From Saccharothrix sp. (lineage in GTDB: Bacteria; Actinomycetota; Actinomycetes; Mycobacteriales; Pseudonocardiaceae), in NCBI RefSeq assembly GCF_031180885.1, contig NZ_JAPSLK010000034.1, forward strand, positions 1 through 64,000: a stretch of 64,000 nt of DNA, read 5' to 3'. The notes under the pieces are model-generated. The model made no database searches. It had not been told where the DNA came from and was given only the letters and a program-made list of their open reading frames with translations. The translations under genes were made by a program, and so were the position numbers. Below, piece after piece: positions 61,699 through 64,000 of the stretch. Every line of letters starts with the position of its first letter. The first letter of the stretch is position 1.

Positions 61699-62913
61699 AT
61701 GTCCAGGGGGTGGGTGCGGCTCCAAGCCGTCGCGGTGTCGGGTTCGGTCGCTGAGGGGTTGATGTTGACGGCGCTGCCGCTGGCGGCGGTGTCGATCACG
61801 ACCGATCCGCGGGAAGTGTCGTTGGTGCAGGTGGTGGGGCAGTCCCCGTGGCTGCTGTTCTCGCTGTTCGCGGGCGTGCTGATCGACCGGGCGCGGCGAA
61901 CGACCGTGCTGGGGATCGCGTACGCGGTGCAGTGCGCGGCGGCGGTCACGTTGGCGGTGGCGGGGTTCGCCGGGCTGTTGAGCTTGCCGTTGCTGCTGGT
62001 GGTGGCTTTTGTCGTGACTTCGGCCCAGGTGCTGGGTGACGGGGCCAGTGGCGCTCTGGTGCCGGAGGTGGTCGAGCCGGACCGGTTGGCGGCGGCCAAC
62101 ACGCGGTTGATCCTGATCGACCGCGGGGTGGTCCAGTTCGTCGTGCCGCCGGTCGGCGGGTTGCTGGTGGGGTTGGGGTTCGGGGCGCCGGCCGGGGTGG
62201 CGGTGGCGGCGGCGTTGGCCGCTCTGGTGCTGCGCCGGGGGATCCCGTCCCGGCCGGCGGCGCCGTCGGGCAAGCACCCGTTGCGGGACATCGCGGAGGG
62301 TTTGAAGTTCCTGTTCGGGACGCGGTTGCTGCTGTCGATCACGATCGCGGTGGCGCTCGGGTCGTTCTCGGCGAGTGCCGTGATGGCGATGTTCGTGCTG
62401 TACGCGCACGAGGTGCTGGGGCTCGGGTCGTTCGGCTACGGCCTGATGCTGGCCGCGATGGCCACGGGGTGGGTGGCGGTGTCGTTCGTGGTGCACCGGG
62501 TGGTGGAGCGGCTCGGGTACTCGTGGTCGATGCGGTGGGCCCAGGTCGGCATGGTGGTGACCAACGCCCTGATCGCCGTCGTGCCGCCGTGGCCGGTGGC
62601 GGTGGCGGTGGTGCTGTTCAGCTCGACGGCGATCGTGATGGTGTGGAACGTGTGCTCGCAGTCCAGCCGGCAACGGTTCACGCCGTCCGCGCTGCTGGGG
62701 CGGGTGTTGACCGGCCACCGGGCGCTGGCGTGGGGGTTGACGCCGCTCGGGGCGTTGACCGGTGGGTTGGTGGCGTCGTGGACGGGGCTGCGGTCGGTGT
62801 GGGTGATGGCGGCCGTGGTCCAGATGGGGGCGCTGGCGGTGGCTTGGCTGGGGTTGTCGCCCCGGGCGTTCGCGGCGGCGGAGCGGGCCGTTGAGGAGCG
62901 GGCTGCCGCCTAG
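61699..62913 (+). CDS. MFS transporter (MFS_3 / enterobactin-exporter-like)
   Basis: 404 aa from ATG 61699; a GTG nine bases upstream is possible. Twelve helices with FAGVLIDRARRTTVLGIAYA between helices 2 and 3 and a central GKHPLRDIAEGLKFLFGT loop, typical for MFS_3 exporters. Divergent from the ArsR-like regulator. Substrate unknown. Confidence 0.9.
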   Translation: MSRGWVRLQAVAVSGSVAEGLMLTALPLAAVSITTDPREVSLVQVVGQSPWLLFSLFAGVLIDRARRTTVLGIAYAVQCAAAVTLAVAGFAGLLSLPLLLVVAFVVTSAQVLGDGASGALVPEVVEPDRLAAANTRLILIDRGVVQFVVPPVGGLLVGLGFGAPAGVAVAAALAALVLRRGIPSRPAAPSGKHPLRDIAEGLKFLFGTRLLLSITIAVALGSFSASAVMAMFVLYAHEVLGLGSFGYGLMLAAMATGWVAVSFVVHRVVERLGYSWSMRWAQVGMVVTNALIAVVPPWPVAVAVVLFSSTAIVMVWNVCSQSSRQRFTPSALLGRVLTGHRALAWGLTPLGALTGGLVASWTGLRSVWVMAAVVQMGALAVAWLGLSPRAFAAAERAVEERAAA

Positions 62914-62917
62914 CCCA

Positions 62918-63300
62918 TGCTCCGCGCTCTCAAGCTCGAACGCGCTTCGCGCTCTCAAGGGACGCGCTGGCGCGCCCTCAAGATCAAAAGCGCCTCGCCG
63001 GCGGGCAGGCCACCGATGGGGGGAAGGGCGTCGGTTCCCCACCGCATGGCCACCGCATGGCCTGGCAAAGCCAACCACAGATTTCCCGGGTGCCGCTGAG
63101 ATTTTTTGCTCGTTCCTCACAAAAAATTTCGGCTGCACCCGGGAAATCTGTGGTAGCCCTTCGGGCAGGCCATGCGGTGGGGGAACCGAGGCCCCACCTG
63201 TGGCTGGGAGCCCGGCCCGCCGCGCGGAGCGCGGCGAAAAGCGTTGGGGCCGCTGCGCGGCGAAAAGCGAAAAGCAGCCGCTGCGCGGCCAAAAGGGCTA
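62918..63300. repeat. Long palindromic repeat family 2, copy B
   Basis: Same layout as copy A at 44995-45355, again between convergent genes. Variable stem CCACAGATTTCCCGGGTGC (63075-63093) pairs perfectly with GCACCCGGGAAATCTGTGG (63135-63153); the tip is GATTTTTTGC...CAAAAAATTT. An extra ACCGCATGGCC is duplicated in the left outer arm. The flanks share GCGCTTCGCGCTCTCAAG, ATCAAAAGCG and GCAGCCGCTGCGCGGC. Confidence 0.9.
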
Positions 63301-63582
63301 GAGCGGGGGGACCAGGCCGGGGAACTTGCGGGCTGCGTGGCAGTGGGGGCACTCGCGGCCGTTGTCGACAGTTCTCGGCACGCCGCCGATCACGGCCGAG
63401 GTCGGGTGGGCGACGAAGCCCGCCCCGCCGCACAGGTGGCAGATCGTCCGGGCGTCCGAGGTGACGCCGAACAGGTCGTCCTCGTCTTCTTCCTCGTCCT
63501 CGAAGTCGTCCTCTTCCGGGTCGAAGTCGTCGTCCTCGGGGTCGAAGTCCTCGGGGTCCTCGTGCGGCTCCACAGGGGACAC
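63298..63582 (-). CDS. Small acidic protein with DnaJ-like CxxC zinc pair
   Basis: 94 aa from GTG 63582 (GTG 63573 is an alternative). The first 45 residues are almost all Asp, Glu, Pro and Phe (DPEDDDFDPEEDDFEDEEED). Then CHLCGGAGFV and CPHCHAARKFPG form a likely zinc ribbon like half of the DnaJ cysteine-rich region. Function unknown. Confidence 0.7.
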   Translation of the reverse strand: MSPVEPHEDPEDFDPEDDDFDPEEDDFEDEEEDEDDLFGVTSDARTICHLCGGAGFVAHPTSAVIGGVPRTVDNGRECPHCHAARKFPGLVPPL

Positions 63583-63599
63583 CGTAGTCCGGTGTCCCC
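63575..63599 (-). terminator. Hairpin between the last two genes
   Basis: GGGGACACC / GGTGTCCCC with a 7-base loop, 12 bases after the stop of the partial gene on the minus strand. It overlaps the GTG of the small acidic protein, so it could end the upstream transcript or mask that start. Confidence 0.55.
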
Positions 63600-63611
63600 T
63601 GTGCCCGCCGG

Positions 63612-64000
63612 TCAGGGGCGCTGGCCCACCGCGTCCACAATGGACATCTCCTCGGCCGGGCCCCAGGTGTTGCCCAGGTACTCGTAGGTGGCCGGGTCGA
63701 AGTACAGGGTGGTCTTCTGCGGCTTGTCGCCCGGGGCCACCGGGGCGGGCCACTCGATGGCCACGGCGGGCCGGCCGGTGGTGTCCTGCGTGTTCCGGAC
63801 GACCTCCAGGCCCTCCACCCGCGCGGCGGCCTCGAACAGGGCGGCCTTGGCGTCCGGCTTGACCAGCGAGCCGGCCAGGTTCATGACGTCCTTGCCGCGC
63901 GCGTTGATGTTGCCCGGACCGCCGCTGGCGGTGGCGTTCAGGTAGGCCAGCATCTCGTCGGCCGTGGTCGGGAGGTCCCGCTTGTAGGCGGGGTCCGGTT
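63612..64000 (-). CDS. CU044_5270-like protein, 5' part outside the window
   Basis: The frame is open to the window edge; 129 codons are seen, including PDPAYKRDLPTTADEMLAYL before the first ATG at 63953. Features: GKDVMNLAGSLVKPDAKAALFEAAA, VEGLEVVRNTQDTTGRPAVA, TTLYFDPATYEYLGNTWG. This matches the C-terminal domain of the CU044_5270 family, usually membrane-anchored partners of ECF sigma factors; the sigma gene would lie beyond the edge. Confidence 0.65.
   Translation of the reverse strand, partial: PDPAYKRDLPTTADEMLAYLNATASGGPGNINARGKDVMNLAGSLVKPDAKAALFEAAARVEGLEVVRNTQDTTGRPAVAIEWPAPVAPGDKPQKTTLYFDPATYEYLGNTWGPAEEMSIVDAVGQRP

Overview
The window is 64 kb of very GC-rich DNA with GTG and TTG starts, four-base gene overlaps, a WhiB protein, a SigF-type sigma factor with RsbW/STAS partners, an F420-dependent oxidoreductase, GarA and FtsR. 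This points to an actinomycete. Gene style and the gcvH-garA-ftsR-gcvP synteny suggest the Pseudonocardiales (Saccharothrix, Actinosynnema or Lentzea type). That placement is inference; no rRNA or tRNA gene was seen.

Layout. 0-4.2 kb: end of a large VWA/PD40/DUF11 protein and a single-pass membrane protein resembling the CisA-type 'hydrolytic protein' of actinomycete contractile injection loci. 4.3-7.5 kb: two LuxR-type response regulators, a sensorless histidine kinase and a radical SAM enzyme. 7.6-17 kb: PHP hydrolase, TetR, kinase-like protein, SRPBCC protein, serine hydrolase, large LuxR ATPase regulator, and an MFS/ArsR divergent pair. 17-23.2 kb: a decay zone with a WYL regulator lacking its WYL domain, a frameshifted epoxide hydrolase, a dehydrogenase fragment, and a molybdopterin oxidoreductase fused in frame to an acyl-CoA ligase through a palindromic repeat. 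23.2-26.4 kb: sugar-acid operon (IlvD/Edd, DapA family, GntR). 26.4-30.4 kb: an ECF sigma/anti-sigma pair and a membrane paralogue of the anti-sigma outer domain; both loci carry TGAACC-N16-CGTGTC. A DUF1996 lipoprotein and a tandem array of small hairpins lie between them. 30.4-44.8 kb: oxidoreductases, a methyltransferase, a four-gene operon whose enzymes fit 2-ketoarginine to GABA conversion, a PucR regulator, DUF4383, M50 peptidase, a TPP enzyme, an F420 enzyme and WhiB. 45-48.8 kb: SigF partner-switching module. 49-57 kb: conserved pgsA-gcvH-garA-ftsR-BFN-MerR-gcvP block with a tandem glycine riboswitch before gcvP. 57-64 kb: WYL regulator, VWA/solute-binding protein, a second MFS/ArsR pair, a small acidic zinc protein and the end of a CU044_5270-like gene.

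The most unusual items are two families of structured palindromic repeats whose stems changed on both arms between copies (4.2/21.3 kb and 45.2/63.1 kb), the repeat-bridged fusion ORF, the two-locus ECF regulon, and the putative injection-system membrane protein at the left edge. Several genes end in convergent overlaps, three of them with interlocked stop codons.
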